NCBI GenBank assembly: GCA_030063045.1
Contig: JAQSEB010000231.1
Span: 429,048 to 493,047 of the forward strand
DNA length: 64,000 nt
Origin: Pratylenchus scribneri
Taxonomy: Eukaryota; Nematoda; Chromadorea; Rhabditida; Pratylenchidae
Reading direction: 5' to 3'
The notes under the pieces were generated by a model. It was not told the origin of the DNA, ran no database searches, and saw only the letters and a program-made list of their open reading frames with translations. How positions within the stretch are numbered: position 1 is the stretch's first letter; each line of letters begins with the position of its first letter. Positions 34,636 to 47,215 of the stretch are shown here, piece after piece. The position numbers and the translations under genes were made by a program.

Positions 34636-36381
34636 TTATTCACTATGTGTTAAATTTCCTTGAGCAATTCGGCTGCTCATTTGATTGTTAGAGCGGACAA
34701 TCGTAAAGGGAGCTTGGCCATGTTGTTCAACAGCATTCCGGCTAATTCGGATGGAAAATGGCCATTGAAGAAAGGGGAAATGGCGCTCGAATTTTCGTCT
34801 ATATTCTTTGCTGAAAATATCCATTAAATTAAAATAAAAGCGTTGCTGTTTTTGCCTCATCAAATAGAGCACTGGGGTATTCATCGCGTACACAGTGATG
34901 GTCAAAAATGACAGCCAAATGCCAATAAACATGCGCACAAAAATGTCATACTTTTCCGGATATATTGACATCATCAATGTGATAAAATTACGGAAGATGA
35001 CGCCGAATAAGTTGATGCCGAAAACAACGATTAATGATTTGGCCAATCGCTTGCTGTTTTCGTTCACATCTACGCATTTTTTATTTAATAAAATTTTCGG
35101 TACTTTTTCTATTAACGGGAATGGGGACAAAATTTTAATAAGGGAGGGGCAGATAAGTTAATTATTCTGCCTACCTGGGTAATTTAATGACTCTTACAGA
35201 AAAGGAGACTAAACCTAGACCGAATTCTGCTAATTATTATAAACCAAAACCCTACTCTACATATCTCCAAAACTCTTTCGGCCCTGCCCAAACTTAATCC
35301 CACTATATCCTAAATGCTAAATAAATTTTTCTAAAATCCCTATTGAGGTTTATTGAGAAGCTTGAGATGGTTTTAAGGAGGAAAAGATTACGTTTAGGGA
35401 TAGATTAGATTTTAGGGTTTAGAATTCGTTAGAATTCGGTTTCATGTTATTTTAAGTGCTTAAATTATCGGGAGGAAGAATAATGAATTTTCATCTGCCC
35501 TCCCCCTGTCAAAATTTGCCCGCAATTTTCTTATACTTTCATTGCGCCCCACATCAGTGTATAAACAAATAAAATGATCGCACTTAGCACAATTGCGTAT
35601 GAACTCAGCCATAGGCCATTTTTAGCCAATTGTAGATCATTTTGCGAACAGTTAACCATTCTGACAAATTTTAGAATAAAAAACATTCATTTTAAAATTT
35701 ACATTTCTCCATCATAGCCAATTATGTAAATCACAGCTAAAAATGTGGCATAAAATGGCAATGGTAAACAAAGCAGGAACATGTAGCGGCATTTATTTCG
35801 TATTTTATACCTTTTCCTTATATTAAAATTTTATTTTTTTCAGACCAACCACAATGGGTATAGGACCATAAATAATCGGTCCATTCCGGTCAACAGCATT
35901 GTGAATTGACCCAAATTTGAGAAAATACACATTATTGCCACAAAAGGAAAGCATTGGCCATATGGAATGAAGCGAATTCCGCTGATTAGAAGGCCAAAAC
36001 TGACAAAATAATTCATATCCAAAAACATGGAAAATGCACATTCCATCGCAATCAGAATGTTGCAAGTTCCATGAAAAGATCTGAAGAAATTTAAGGCACA
36101 AAAATTATTTAATTAAATAAATAGGAAACTTTTCTTTGATGGTAATATAGACGACACTGGTATTGAACAAAAGTGCCAAAATACAAAATCCAACTCTGAC
36201 ACCAAACAACCAAATAAGGCTTGCAATTTGTGGACCTCCATCCTTGTAATATTGATACCACTGAACAATAGAGAAAAATCAATAATTTCCCAGTGATATT
36301 TAAAATATATAAATAAATTATATATAAATTTATTTGAGTTATTTTTACCACATCAGTTGAAATATTATACGGCAATGGCAT
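34636..36381 (-). CDS. Serpentine 7TM receptor, Srsx-like
   Basis: Exons: 36349-36381 (ATG), 36130-36260, 35850-36080, 35703-35816, 35537-35660 and about 34636-35108. The first five join in frame. TM1 lies in exon 2 (GVRVGFCILALLFNTSVVYI), then the HGTCNILIAME motif, TM3 with the DR-type end (GMDRLFMVLYPLW), TM4 and TM5, and TM6/TM7 in the last exon. The pattern fits nematode Srsx chemoreceptors, membrane proteins that sense small molecules or peptides through G proteins. Ligand unknown. The last junction does not resolve: all visible acceptors near 35069-35109 give a phase one base off the preceding exon. Either an extra exon was missed or the gene carries a lesion. A repeat fills that intron. 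Confidence 0.7.
35205..35455. repeat. Palindromic repeat in the receptor intron
   Basis: The left part (CTAAACCTAGACCGAATTCT ... AAACCCTACTCT) and the right part (AGGGTTTAGAATTCGTTAGAATTCGG) are imperfect inverted copies. It is non-coding and accounts for the unusual length of this intron. Confidence 0.5.
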
Positions 36382-37436
36382 TCGTTTTGGCTTTAATATT
36401 TGTAAATGGCGAATTGAATTTGCATTTTTTCTTTATCTTCACTATAATAATAATTTATAAAATATAGGGAAAAGATTTTTGGGTAATTAAATCTTTTGTC
36501 TATTAGACCAATACATAGAAGAAATATGGTGAGTTGGTGAGTAATAAAATTTCCATTTTAGATAACCAAAAAATGGCATTTGTAAGATATAATTACTAAT
36601 AATGAATATGAAATGACAAAACTGGTAATTATTTTTCAAGCCATACAGTTCGAAGATGAATGATAATTGTAACTTTAGATTAGGCAATGATCTTCAATCC
36701 AAACACGAAATTTGGATTATGGAACATTCAGAAATTTTAATGGTGAAAATTTTTTTGTTTTCTAATGTTAAATTAAATGTAAATTAATAATTCTGGTGAA
36801 TATTGAATTATATTTAGATTTGACTGTCAGAGATATGATGGACCAAATTGAGGTTGGTACATGTATTTTAATTTTTAAATACCAAATGCTTAGTAATGTT
36901 CATAATTATTAGTCCTAATATAGGGCTAAAATTATTTGGAGCCAAGAGCTGACTTACTTAGACTCTCGCCACGTCGGGCCTTCATCGGAGGCCTAAATCC
37001 TAGTGGCCCAATGAAAGAGATAGGGGGGATTAGAGGCGAATCGAATTTAAATTATTCTTTATTAATTATACGGAAAATGTAATTAAATGTGGAGTGGACA
37101 GGGAAAGAACACAGGAGAGTAAAAAACAATGGGTTTATAAAGGCTGATTACGGCAATATTTGATTGATAAGTGGAAGGATTGTTTAGCAAAAGTGGGGGT
37201 ACAGTAAGATGAATAGGCCCTTAGTATTGTTGGAATTAATAATAATCATGAAATTATGTTTGGTTACCCAAATATTATTTCATCTGGGAATTGTTCAACA
37301 GTAAATTTTCGTAATTTTTTTTTAATTATAATTTTTAAAAGTTCTCTCACAAATGAACAAAAAAAATGAATGATTATTGGGTAAAAAACAAAAAATTTCA
37401 GCCCAATCTTCTAAAATATAATCGATTGCCTGATAT
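36382..37436. other. Intergenic region with a short GC-rich block
   Basis: Upstream region of the Srsx-like gene. A GC-rich block at about 36940-37050 contains CGTCGGGCC and GGAGGCC, able to form short hairpins. No gene is recognised. Confidence 0.35.
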
Positions 37437-38110
37437 TGTAAAAATAAAAAATTTTTTGCCAAATATATTTTTATGCTGCCAAATTTTTATGGTCATATAA
37501 TAAGGTTTTAGAAATTGGTTTAGACTCTGGCTAGCTAGGATACAAGAATATATAAAGTTATCTCATTTTATCTACTTTATCGGCCCAAAACACCAATTTT
37601 TCGACACGACATTTTATAATGGCATTTCAAATAAATTTAATTAATTTATTGTAGAAAAGTAAAAGTCAAATGGTGATAAATTGTACGGGTACAAAAATTG
37701 TCCACTGGCAGAGGGGAATGAAGCTTTTTATTGGGCGATGGAAATTGTAATGCATTTTTAATTTTATTATTTTTCCAAGATGGGGCGAAATGACACGAAA
37801 CTGTACATTAAAAACTTTAATTTGATAAATATTTTTTTGAATTTACACTTACAAATTACAAATTATATGTCGTTGTTTTCATTTTCATGCTCATTTAAAT
37901 TCAAATTTGTATTTCTATTCCATGAAAAATGACCAATTTACGAAATATTCAAATCACGGGAATTCTTAAATCACAAAATCATCCAAGATTTAAAATTTTT
38001 GCACAATTCCAATAAATATATACTTTTTGCACTTAAAAATCTGATTATTTAAGATTAAAAGTGTATAAAAAGAATCAAAAAATTTTGATTAAGTAATAAT
38101 AATTAATTAA
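37437..38110. repeat. Dispersed duplication, copy 1 (downstream of the Srg-like gene)
   Basis: This segment resembles 40330-41040 over several hundred bases in the same order: TTTTAGAAATT, CTGGCTAG, AAAACACCAATT, GACACGACATTTTA, ATGGCATTTCAAATAA, and GTATTC(G/A)ACAA. Copy 2 lies immediately upstream of the Srg-like gene, so copy 1 may be the relict promoter of a second duplicated receptor gene. Confidence 0.6.
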
Positions 38111-38310
38111 AATTTTTAATAATATAAAAGGTATTCGACAAAGATCAAGCACAAGGTTATTAATTAAATGACAATTTTGGAGAAAATTAATTAGAGGATT
38201 TTTTGGAAAAGGATGATTTATTAAAATTTTCACTTTCAAATAAAATGCAATATTTTTTTTAAATTTTCGAAAATTTAATTAATAATATTCGAATAATTCC
38301 AATTGACGGG

Positions 38311-40148
38311 TCAACTAATTGGTTGAACATTTCTGACGGAAATTACAGATGTAGTGGATTGTCTGCTTTTTAACAATGAAAAATGCTTGAGGAAAGGTAA
38401 TGACGCATTTCGGATGGATTCACTCATCAAAATGAGTACCAACGGATGGCTGACAGAGCCCACATCATCCACCCATGGTTGTTGGAGATAAATTATATAA
38501 AGGGCATATTTGGTCTCCAACGATCCAACGGGCGAAAAAAATCCGTTGCGAATTATGAAATTTGCCGCCTAAATAAAGAATTTAATAAGGACAATTAAAA
38601 ATATTTTATCAAAAATTTTGAAAAAAATAATATATGATAATTTATTTAATAATTACATTTAAAAAATATATAAATAAATAATAAGGTTTTATTTTTTATT
38701 ATCATTTTAAATTTAAGCCATTTTTTAAATAGGATGTTATTTAATTTTGCGAAAAAAAAACATTGAAAACGAAAAGTTTATATCGGTTTAACGGTTTGTC
38801 CTTGACCCCCAAAACTTATACCCAATCGATAGATCTCGTCAAGTCGCGTCAATTGGTATATATTTTATCGAGGTTTGATAAAAAAAATTAAAGGTTAACC
38901 CACTTAAACCATAATATGGGTTTGGTTCAAAACCAATTAAACCATGACAAATTATATACCAATCGATTACTTCTTGATGAGCTCTATCCAATGGCATAGG
39001 TTTGTGAATTTTGGGCAAACCATTAAACCGTTATAAACTTTTCGCAATTTTCAATACTTTCCGCAATTTTCTATACTCTTTTCGCATCCTTTTTAAATAT
39101 ACCTGATATCCGATTAACATCATCAGCGTACACATCATCTAAAGGACAATGATGAATAGGCCCATTTCTAATTTGGCCTTAGAAATATTGGCCAAATTGC
39201 CGGATCTTCTCAATTTAATAATTTTGATCAATGTTCCAGCATTGATGAACACCGAGAGGATGACCACAATTGAATTATAAACAGCAGTCAGCAAATTTGA
39301 GTCAAATTAAATTCTCAATCAATTTGGTAAAAAATCTTTTTTAAATGATATTTTTCATTTATATTTTTTTCGGTTTATTTTTATAATTAATTAAAATTAA
39401 TATAATAATACATTGTAGTATTCATATTTGACGAATGCCGGTGTGTAGCCAAGTTGAGGATTTTCCGGCAAAAAAGGGACCAATTGAGTGGTGGCATTCA
39501 ACGGGGAACGATGAAATGTCATAATGCCTGAAATCACAAATGCTAGCAAAACCAATTTACGCCACCAACGTTCCCAAAACTATAAATTTAAAAAATATAA
39601 TTAATTTTCAAAAATTAGATTACAAAATTATGTTGTAATGGACGCCATAATCCAGTGAATCGATACATTGAAATTGCAAGTTGCATAAAATAGACGGGAT
39701 AATTGAAGAAATACACAAGGAATGGGCACAAACTATGCATCCGGGAAGAAGATTTATCAAATAAATCGGCAGTCAATTCGAACATTGTCATCCGATAATA
39801 AACTACATCGGCCAAATAATGGATATTCTCCTATGGATTTATTAATAATAGAGTATTTATTTTATTAGAAGCCCAGTCTCTATTAGAAGCCATTCTTCTA
39901 TTTGAAGTCAATCCAATTATGCTTAAAATTATAAGCCAATGGGCTTCTAATAATAGAAGAAATATGCTAATATTGGATATATTAAATAATTAATTTATTT
40001 TTACGCATATTCCGATGATCCAAAGGAATTGGAAGAATGGTGACGAAAATTCAGGATTGGTGATCAACACATAAATTATGCGCCAATACAGGGGAACAGT
40101 CACAATTTCATAGAGGGTTGTTGTGAAAAATAGGAAATATGGAATCAT
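38311..40148 (-). pseudogene. Serpentine receptor, Srg-like, with disruptions
   Basis: Exons 40005-40148 (ATG, TM1), 39624-39830, 39412-39579, about 39110-39280 and 38311-38568 encode a 7TM protein with successive hydrophobic segments (IPYFLFFTTTLYEIVTVPLY and LVYFFNYPVYFMQLAISMYR). The layout and the C-terminal HPLVLILMSESIRN motif fit the nematode Srg family of chemoreceptors. Exons 1-3 join in frame. Exon 4 has a TAG stop inside a TM segment (near 39140-39142), and no AG acceptor follows the in-frame TAA near its start. The copy therefore looks non-functional, unless an exon was misread. Copy 1 and copy 2 of a dispersed duplication flank it. Confidence 0.6.
38750..39062. repeat. Palindromic repeat family 1, full foldback copy
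   Basis: ACATTGAAAACGAAAAGTTTATA at the left is mirrored by TATAAACTTTTCGCAATTTTCAATA at the right. Inner CTCGTCAAG and CTTGATGAG also pair. It matches the copy at 25453-25793 and sits in an intron of the Srg-like gene. Confidence 0.8.
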
Positions 40149-40329
40149 TTCGCAAATAAATTATTGTCAAAAATTAAAGTTAATATATTTGTTAATAATG
40201 AATAAAAAATGTAAAGAAAGTAACAATTTATTTTTATTATTTTATTCAAATCGATAAAATTGAATTAAAATGAGTTTAATTCCCCAAAAAATAAAATAAT
40301 AGATGTTTTCGCATTTTTATAAATAATTT

Positions 40330-41040
40330 TTTTTCCAAAAATATTTTATTCTAACTAATATTTTATGACCATATAAAAAGGATTTTAGAAATTAATTGGG
40401 GTTCTGGCTAGGCAAAATAAAAATTTATAAAAGGGTCTCATTTTATTTGTTTTATTATAGCCCCAAAACACCAATTCTTTGACACGACATTTTAAATGGC
40501 ATTTCAAATAATTTAATTAATTTATCATAGAAATAATGAAAAATAATTTGTAAAAGCAAAAAATTAGTCAAATGATGCTAAAATGATGGAAATACAAAAG
40601 TTGTCCATATTCATATTACAGAATTAATGGAATAGAACGAGGACGAGGATTTTTACTTAACGGAAATGGCTCTCTCTGTAAGTTTTAAATTATATTTTTC
40701 AAAGAGGAAGTGAAATGACACGAAATCAAACACAACACTTTTCAATTCGAAAAATATTTATTTGAATTTGTACAAATTTAATGTCATTCATTGCTTTCAT
40801 TTTCATGCTTACAATTCAAATTTATATTCTTTTCAATGAAAAATGACCAATTCACGAAATATTATTTAAACACGAAAATTCTTAAATCACAAAGTTCATG
40901 CAAAATTTAAAATTCTGGCACATTTTACTTTCTTTACATAGAAATTTATTATTTAATATTAAAAGTGTATTCAACAAACAAAAAATTTTGATATTAGAAA
41001 TAATTAAAAAAATTTTAATAATACAAAAATTTTAATTAGA
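40330..41040. repeat. Dispersed duplication, copy 2 (upstream of the Srg-like gene)
   Basis: Diverged counterpart of 37437-38110, about 2.9 kb away in the same orientation. As it abuts the receptor's first exon it probably contains the promoter. Confidence 0.6.
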
Positions 41041-41771
41041 ATATTGAGAATTTTCCATTAATTTAAAGAAATAATAATATATTTTATTAAAATTTACTTG
41101 TAATTATAAAAATTGATTGACATAAGCATTTGTTGTAAAATTAAAAATACAATAATTTTATGTAAATTTCCATTTATAGGTGCTTAAAAGCTCTAAGAAA
41201 ACAACGTTTAAATATTTCACTAAAATGGTTTCAATGTTAAAGAAAATTTCCATCATCTATTATTAAATTTTAAAGAGTGCTTGAAAAATTTTAAGTTATT
41301 TTAATTTCGGTCAAAGACCAACAAATTTTTTTGGCCACAAAAAAAAGAAAAAGAACTATATAAATTTTTAAAGCAAAAATTCGGTGCGGTAAAAAAAGGG
41401 CATTAAATATTGAATATTCAATACACTGTTCAATATTGGCCAATGCTTTTGATGTCATTTTGTAGCTAATTTTATGCCTAATAATATGCCATAAACAATG
41501 CTACAGCAGTTTTATCACCATCGGCGCCAGACCATTTCGTAGTGACGGGTCAGCAAGCGTCGTAGTACGAAATTTAAATATAATTTACCGGAAATTCTTG
41601 TCTTGAATAAAAGAATTGGAAAATGACTAAATATTTAAAGATGAATATTTAAAATTTTTGTTGTATTATTTCATCAGTGTTCGAATATAAATAAATCTTT
41701 AGTAAACTATATTTCAAATCTGATTATCTAAAATAAGTTTTTTATACTAATATTTCCTCTTCCCATTGTTT
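41041..41771. other. Intergenic region; no gene seen
   Basis: AT-rich sequence between the receptor promoter region and the 3' end of the protease-like gene. Nothing recognisable was found. Confidence 0.4.
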
Positions 41772-43396
41772 TCATTCAAAATCATGGCATTCCACCTCAT
41801 CATTTGTAATCTCCTTGATCCATTCACAATTGGCACTGATTCGCGTCATTACAACTCCAAAAATATTTATAAACAAATTTAAAAATTTTAAAAAGATTAC
41901 AAGGAACAACGCGAGGATTGTTATATAGACCAATTCTAACACTTTTGTTAAAATCATTCGAGAGGATACCAACTTGATAGAGCTGCCCAGTTTTGCTTTT
42001 GACCATAGCCGGTCCGCCAAGATTACCCTTAATATTTTGGCTTTAAAATAAAAAATTAAAATATTGAAAATAACCCGATCCATGTTGATTGGATTTGGAG
42101 TACCACAAACAATGCCTTGTTCAAGGGCAAGTGACATATTTGCACCGATTTGACCAAGTTGCTCACTAAAATACATCAAATTTACATAGAAAAAATTAAT
42201 TGATTCAAAAAAATTCGATATTAAATATAAAAATAGTATTAAAAATTTTAACCCAAAAATAAATATTTTTAAATTTATTATATTACATACTTGGTTAATG
42301 GGGTCGAATAATTTAAATAATTTCGCCAATAATCGAAATATTCCATTGCTCCAACCTCCAAGGGCACAAACTTCATTGCAAGGCCAATGACCAATTTCCT
42401 TTTGATTTAGAAAAAAGGGAATAAAAAAGGAAAATCAACTCAATTTTTTTTTATTTTAAATTTTTTATTCAATAATAATATATGAATTTTTAAATAAATA
42501 TATTTTTCTTTATTTTTTTCATTTACCTACAAATCCCCATGCGGCCATTACGAATGTTTTCTCTTCTTCCTTAGAAATTTTTTGATAACCCTCCTCCGAT
42601 AGTAATTTGATTGGATTAATTGTGCTTGAAAAATTCAATGGCTCGGCAACCTAAAAAAATAAAATTTTATTTAAAAAATGTTAAAGAAAAAATAAATTAT
42701 CAATTAGAAGAAAATTTTATCATAAAAATTTTATACTTTTGCCATAAAAAATAATTAAAAAAATCCTAATCTCAAGGAGGAGCATATCATTCAACCAAAG
42801 CAGCGGATTGTTCCCCACAAAAGCCCCAATCGGAAAGGGATATTGAGGAGGTACGGCCACACGACTGACATTCAGCAAAATTGTTTCTGGCGACCGAATA
42901 TCCGGTTGTCCCATTAGGACATATATTTGAAATGATGGCATTATTGCGGATTCCAGTTCAGACACATTGTAGAATTCACCCTAATATTTTGAATATTTTA
43001 TAAAATGAATAAAATTTATAAATTAATCGCTTAAAATAATTAATTATTTTTTAATGATTTTCTTTTTCGATTTTGTTAAATTTAATTCTGATTTCTGATA
43101 GTGAATTAAAATATTTTAATTTTTATGGCCATTACCGGATTTACAACAGTCGCATCGAACGAAGGACGGGTGAAAAGATTGCGTAAACATTGGGCAGAAG
43201 TGATCAAATAACGAGTACTAATGATTGAAGCAGTACATTTTGGCACATAAATGGCCGATCCATTCAAATTTCCTCTAAAAGCCGCCAAATTGGGGAATTC
43301 TTCCATTGTCTCCAAGAATCCAACATCATCGGAAAATGCCAAAATTTCATGAAATTGGAGAAGGAGAATTGCTGTGAAAATCACCAAATCCTTCAT
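41772..43396 (-). pseudogene. Trypsin-family (S1) serine protease homologue without catalytic residues
   Basis: The ATG at 43396 starts a signal peptide (KDLVIFTAILLLQFHEILAF). Exons are 43136-43396, about 42765-42980, about 42535-42651, about 42297-42400, 42075-42165, 41901-42027 and 41772-41854. S1 landmarks are present but altered. The His region reads ITSAQC instead of TAAHC, the Asp region reads NDMLLLEI (Asp kept), and the Ser region reads GNLGGP instead of GDSGGP. The C terminus has the usual TRIS...WI pattern. The product should not cleave peptides; in other animals inactive S1 homologues act as binding or regulatory proteins. The exon 2 donor and the exon 3-4 phase do not resolve, by one base in the latter case, so it may be a pseudogene. 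Confidence 0.7.
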
Positions 43397-44012
43397 GAAG
43401 AGAATTTTTATTTTATTTGATTAAGATTTTATAATAAAATGATTTTGGTAATAGTATTTTATATTGGAGACCACACCATTTATTTATCTATTTGACTATG
43501 TTTGTGGTGTGATAGATGGATGGATTTACATAATAAAAAATTTCTAAATCGGTTTTCTTCTCGAAAATCACAATATCAAAAATTATCCCTAAATTTGGTG
43601 GCTTCCGACCCATCAGCAAAATAAATTTTTTGATTTCGAATTGATTTCCACCGGTGATTATATGCAAATTATTCTAATTTTTCTTGTTAATATCAAATAT
43701 CACTGGATATGTTATTGTGTTTGGTTTTTGCATATTTTGAGAGAAATTTCGCCATTTATTTTTTTTCATGAATTCCCTCATTTGAAATAAATCTAAATTT
43801 GGTATTATTTTCAGAACAAAAGCTTCGACAATTATTAAATATGAACAATTTAAAATATATTTTTTTTCTGTTTATCCAAAAAATTGAAATATTCAAATAG
43901 TCATAAATTTATATGTTAACTATTCGATTTGTCGAATACATTTTAATTAAAAGAAGTAAAAACATGAAAATATTTGCATTAATTTTTTGTTTATCATTTG
44001 CCAAATTCTCTC
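43397..44012. other. Intergenic region; no gene seen
   Basis: AT-rich region holding the promoter of the protease-like gene and the 3' flank of the SPRY gene. No exon was recognised. Confidence 0.4.
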
Positions 44013-45379
44013 TTATTCAAGGGCGCATTTAAAATCATTGAATTGCCATTTATTTTTCCCGAAATTCAGGCGGATTGAATCGCCAGAAACATACAAATTG
44101 ACGGCTGGGAAAAGTCGAAGATGGGCAAATGTTGAAGGCAATTTGGCTTTCTCTAAAATTAAAAAAAATATTTTAATAGAATATAATTTTTATTTAAACT
44201 TTTTCATGATTAAATTTAAATTATTTTACCCAGAAAATTGCCATTCCAAGTGACAAAATATTCCATAGATGAATTTGAGTGTTGGATTATTCCAAGTCCA
44301 ACAAAATCATCTTTCTTAAAAAATCCATCGGCATTTTTGAATCCGGTCCAAAATTCATCAATCCAAATTCCTTCTTTGGAGTTAATTCCAATTGAATTAC
44401 TTTCATATCCAAGCCATTCGTCTTGCAATAGAAATCGTTCGCAAAATCCAATGTGAATGCAGGTATTATATCTATAAATAAATAATGCATAAATTATTGG
44501 ACAATTAAAATAATCAGTATTGATTATATTTCAATTTTGGACGTAAAATTATTTTTAGACTTTTTAATTTTTATTTCTAACAATGTATTTCTTAATTTCT
44601 AAATTTATTTTCTAGCAAAATTATTCGTTATTTAAATTAATTCTATAATCAATTTATTTAATTTACCCATTTGATTTGTCGAGAATTTGCACTTCAAAAT
44701 AGAAGACAATAATTGGCTTATTGACTACCAAATTGATTATTGAAATTGGTAAAATAGCTCGAATGCAATTCACTTCTAAAATATTTATTAAAATTAAAAT
44801 GTGTTTTTTTAATTTTCACTATCAAATTTATACCAATTAAGCCAGAATATTTGGCGACGAGTCCTTCTTCTGAAATTGACAACCTAGATTCTGTCGAATT
44901 TAATTTGTTGTTCTTTATTTCCTAAATTCTTATTTTTCTATAATTTAGCATTTTAATTCACACCTCTTTAATACCGTTGATCATTTTTTGGACATTTCTT
45001 GCCAAAAGGACATTTGGCATTTTGGTCAAAAGACCAAATGCATTTTCTAAAGGCATTGAAGCGAATAATTCGTTCATTAATTCAATCGGCAATCTACACC
45101 GACGAATCGATGATTTTGGCAGCTGAAAATAATTAATAAAATTATCCGTCTTAATTTTCTTACCCTTTTCTTTGATGAATCCATTTTTTGAATTTAATAT
45201 TTTAATAATCTTATAAATTATTTTCGAATAATTTGAAGAAATGGTGAACAAATTTCTTTGTTTAAAATTAATTAGAATGATCAAATATTTACCAATGAAA
45301 AAAAGAGATGAAGTGATATTATTGAAGCAGAGGGTGTGTTGCAGATTTTAATTTCTATTAATAGTCTACTCATATGCAT
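44013..45379 (-). CDS. F-box-like/SPRY domain protein (6 exons)
   Basis: Exons: 45293-45379 (tentative first exon, in-frame ATG), 44964-45122, 44834-44921, 44667-44775, 44230-44471 and 44013-44152. All phases agree; from exon 2 on there are 246 codons with stop, 275 with exon 1. Exon 2 has an F-box-like segment (LPIELMNELFASMPLENAF). The rest is a SPRY domain, with the hallmark KKDDFVGLGIIQHSNS and the strand YFVTWNGNFLG, and a closing segment RLNFGKNKWQF. SPRY domains mediate protein binding; with an F-box the protein could be a substrate adaptor. SPRY proteins are greatly expanded in plant-parasitic nematodes. No clear signal peptide is seen, so secretion is not supported. A broken paralogue lies at 47216-48125. 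Confidence 0.75.
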
Positions 45380-45651
45380 TCTCAAATATTATATGTCTGG
45401 GTGAGGGTTGGATTGGAATTGGATGATGGCTTGGGAAAATTGCCTCGAGCTAACTTTCTAATATTTTACTGTATCAAGGTTCGATGTTGCTTTTGCTTCT
45501 TTGTTCTTTGTGACGTGCCAATGCACATTTGCCCATCGCCTTTTTTTTATTAAAGATGGTACCTTTTTAAACTTTCTCAAGGACAAATTAGGCATCAGTG
45601 CAGAGTAATTTTTAATTGAAAAAAAGAAAATTTTCGATGGTGGTTTATTCC

Positions 45652-45983
45652 AGAAAAGAATTGCGAATCAAATGAACAAATAAATGGACTGAAAAAGCAA
45701 AATGTAAAATTGGAAGACCGAAATAAAGCATTCAAAGGGAAAATGACAAAAATGGAGACTTACTGTTCCTAACTGAATCTTTTAGCCAATTTGCTTTTTT
45801 GCATTTATTTAATTATCATCATGAAATAAGGATGTTAGTTGTATATTCGAAAATTTGCCAACCGACTTTCCGCCTTTTCCGGCTGTTACCTTGGCCGATG
45901 CTGGCGCTTCTCTCCTAGTGAACTTTGGCAAGGACAAATGGTGCTTCAAAAATTTCGAGGCTATCCTCAAACAAAGAATTTAG
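45652..45983 (+). pseudogene. SPRY gene fragment with coiled-coil piece
   Basis: On the plus strand, a Lys/Glu-rich coiled-coil segment (about 45659-45776, ending in a stop) is followed by the C-terminal end of a SPRY domain (45843-45983: VNFGKDKWCFKNF then stop). The SPRY end aligns with the closing segments of the two minus-strand copies. The core of the domain is absent. It looks like a degraded third copy in the opposite orientation. Confidence 0.6.
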
Positions 45984-46232
45984 AAGAAGAAAAAGCATTT
46001 ACATTATTTTCTAAATATGCCTATTTTTGATCAGTTAAATAAATGAATTTTCAATATAATTTTTACTTTTTTCTCTTTAAAAGTCAATAGGTTTCATTCT
46101 ATTAAAGAGATGGCCATTATTAGAAAAAGATGGTATATTAAAAAAATAACAAAGAAAGACAAAAAATCTAATATTAAAATTCATTAAATATTTAATTGTG
46201 ATATATTTACGTAAAATAAATTAAATTTTCAG

Positions 46233-46645
46233 ATATAGCGGAATCAAACCGAATCTGGAAGAGAATATTGTTGGGGATTTATTGATTGCGGCCGAAAAAT
46301 ATGAACTGATCCGACTGAAGGTGATGGAAATTATATAATTATTTATATCTAATAATTTTCACAATCCGCAGAATTTCTGCGAAGTCAAATTGGCCAATTC
46401 TCTGAATAATGAAAATGTGTGTGAATTGTTGGTTTTGGCCGATCAGAATTCGGCTAAAATTCTCAAAGTCAACGCAATTAAATACATTAAAGAAAATGCA
46501 AATGAGGTGGGTTAAATAAATCTGATTAAAATATTTAAATATTTTAAAGATTGCACAAACGGAGGGTTGGAAAATGTTGGAGCAAGGAAATTTCGGAAAA
46601 TTATTTGGTGAAATCGTGAAAGTAATTTGTGCGAAAGAGCATTAA
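46233..46645 (+). pseudogene. C-terminal half of a BTB/POZ (SPOP-like) protein
   Basis: Exons 46233-46320, 46372-46506 and 46550-46645 join in frame and end in TAA. They encode the second half of a BTB domain plus a BACK-like helix region (IKPNLEENIVGDLLIAAEKY, ENVCELLVLADQ, TEGWKMLE). SPOP-type proteins are CUL3 adaptors that use an N-terminal MATH domain to choose targets. Here the MATH domain and first half of BTB are missing. The first exon begins in mid-codon after a good acceptor, so an upstream exon is expected, but none is recognisable. Fragment of a gene family member, or a gene with undetected distant exons. Confidence 0.65.
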
Positions 46646-47215
46646 GAAATTATGCAATACACATTTGGAAAGATTTGTAAAATATTCACTTGAAAACATT
46701 TTAAGATTTTTTGGCTTTATAATCGAATTTGCCTTACATTGTTTTCTATATCATATAAATTTTCATTCATTTTCCTTCCAAAAATGACACTTATTCTTTA
46801 TTTGTTCTCAAGAATTTAGGTTCAATTCAAATGCTTTTTTGAATAAGAATAAAAATTATGGTCTTCCCAAAAATGAGGGAGAATTTTACCATATTTTATT
46901 TTATAATTAATCGAAATTCTTATTTCCAAATCAAAAACCAAATTTTGTAATTTCTCAGCAATTCATCCATTTTCTCAATCTGTTTCAATTTATATAAATA
47001 ATTTTTCTCAAACCAGCATTCAATTCATTTTTAATTCAAATAAGCTTTTTCTGCTACAAAATATACCCTACGATTTTTGACAAAATTCCACCTCAATCAC
47101 ATTTATGTATAAAAAAATAACAACAATTTCATTTATCAAATAAAAACATCGAAATGTTTTATCTTCAATTTTTGGTCAACATCCTCACTTGTCACTTCTC
47201 ATTCTCTAAATTCTT
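46646..47215. other. Intergenic region; no gene seen
   Basis: AT-rich 3' flank of two converging gene copies. No coding or RNA feature was found. Confidence 0.4.
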
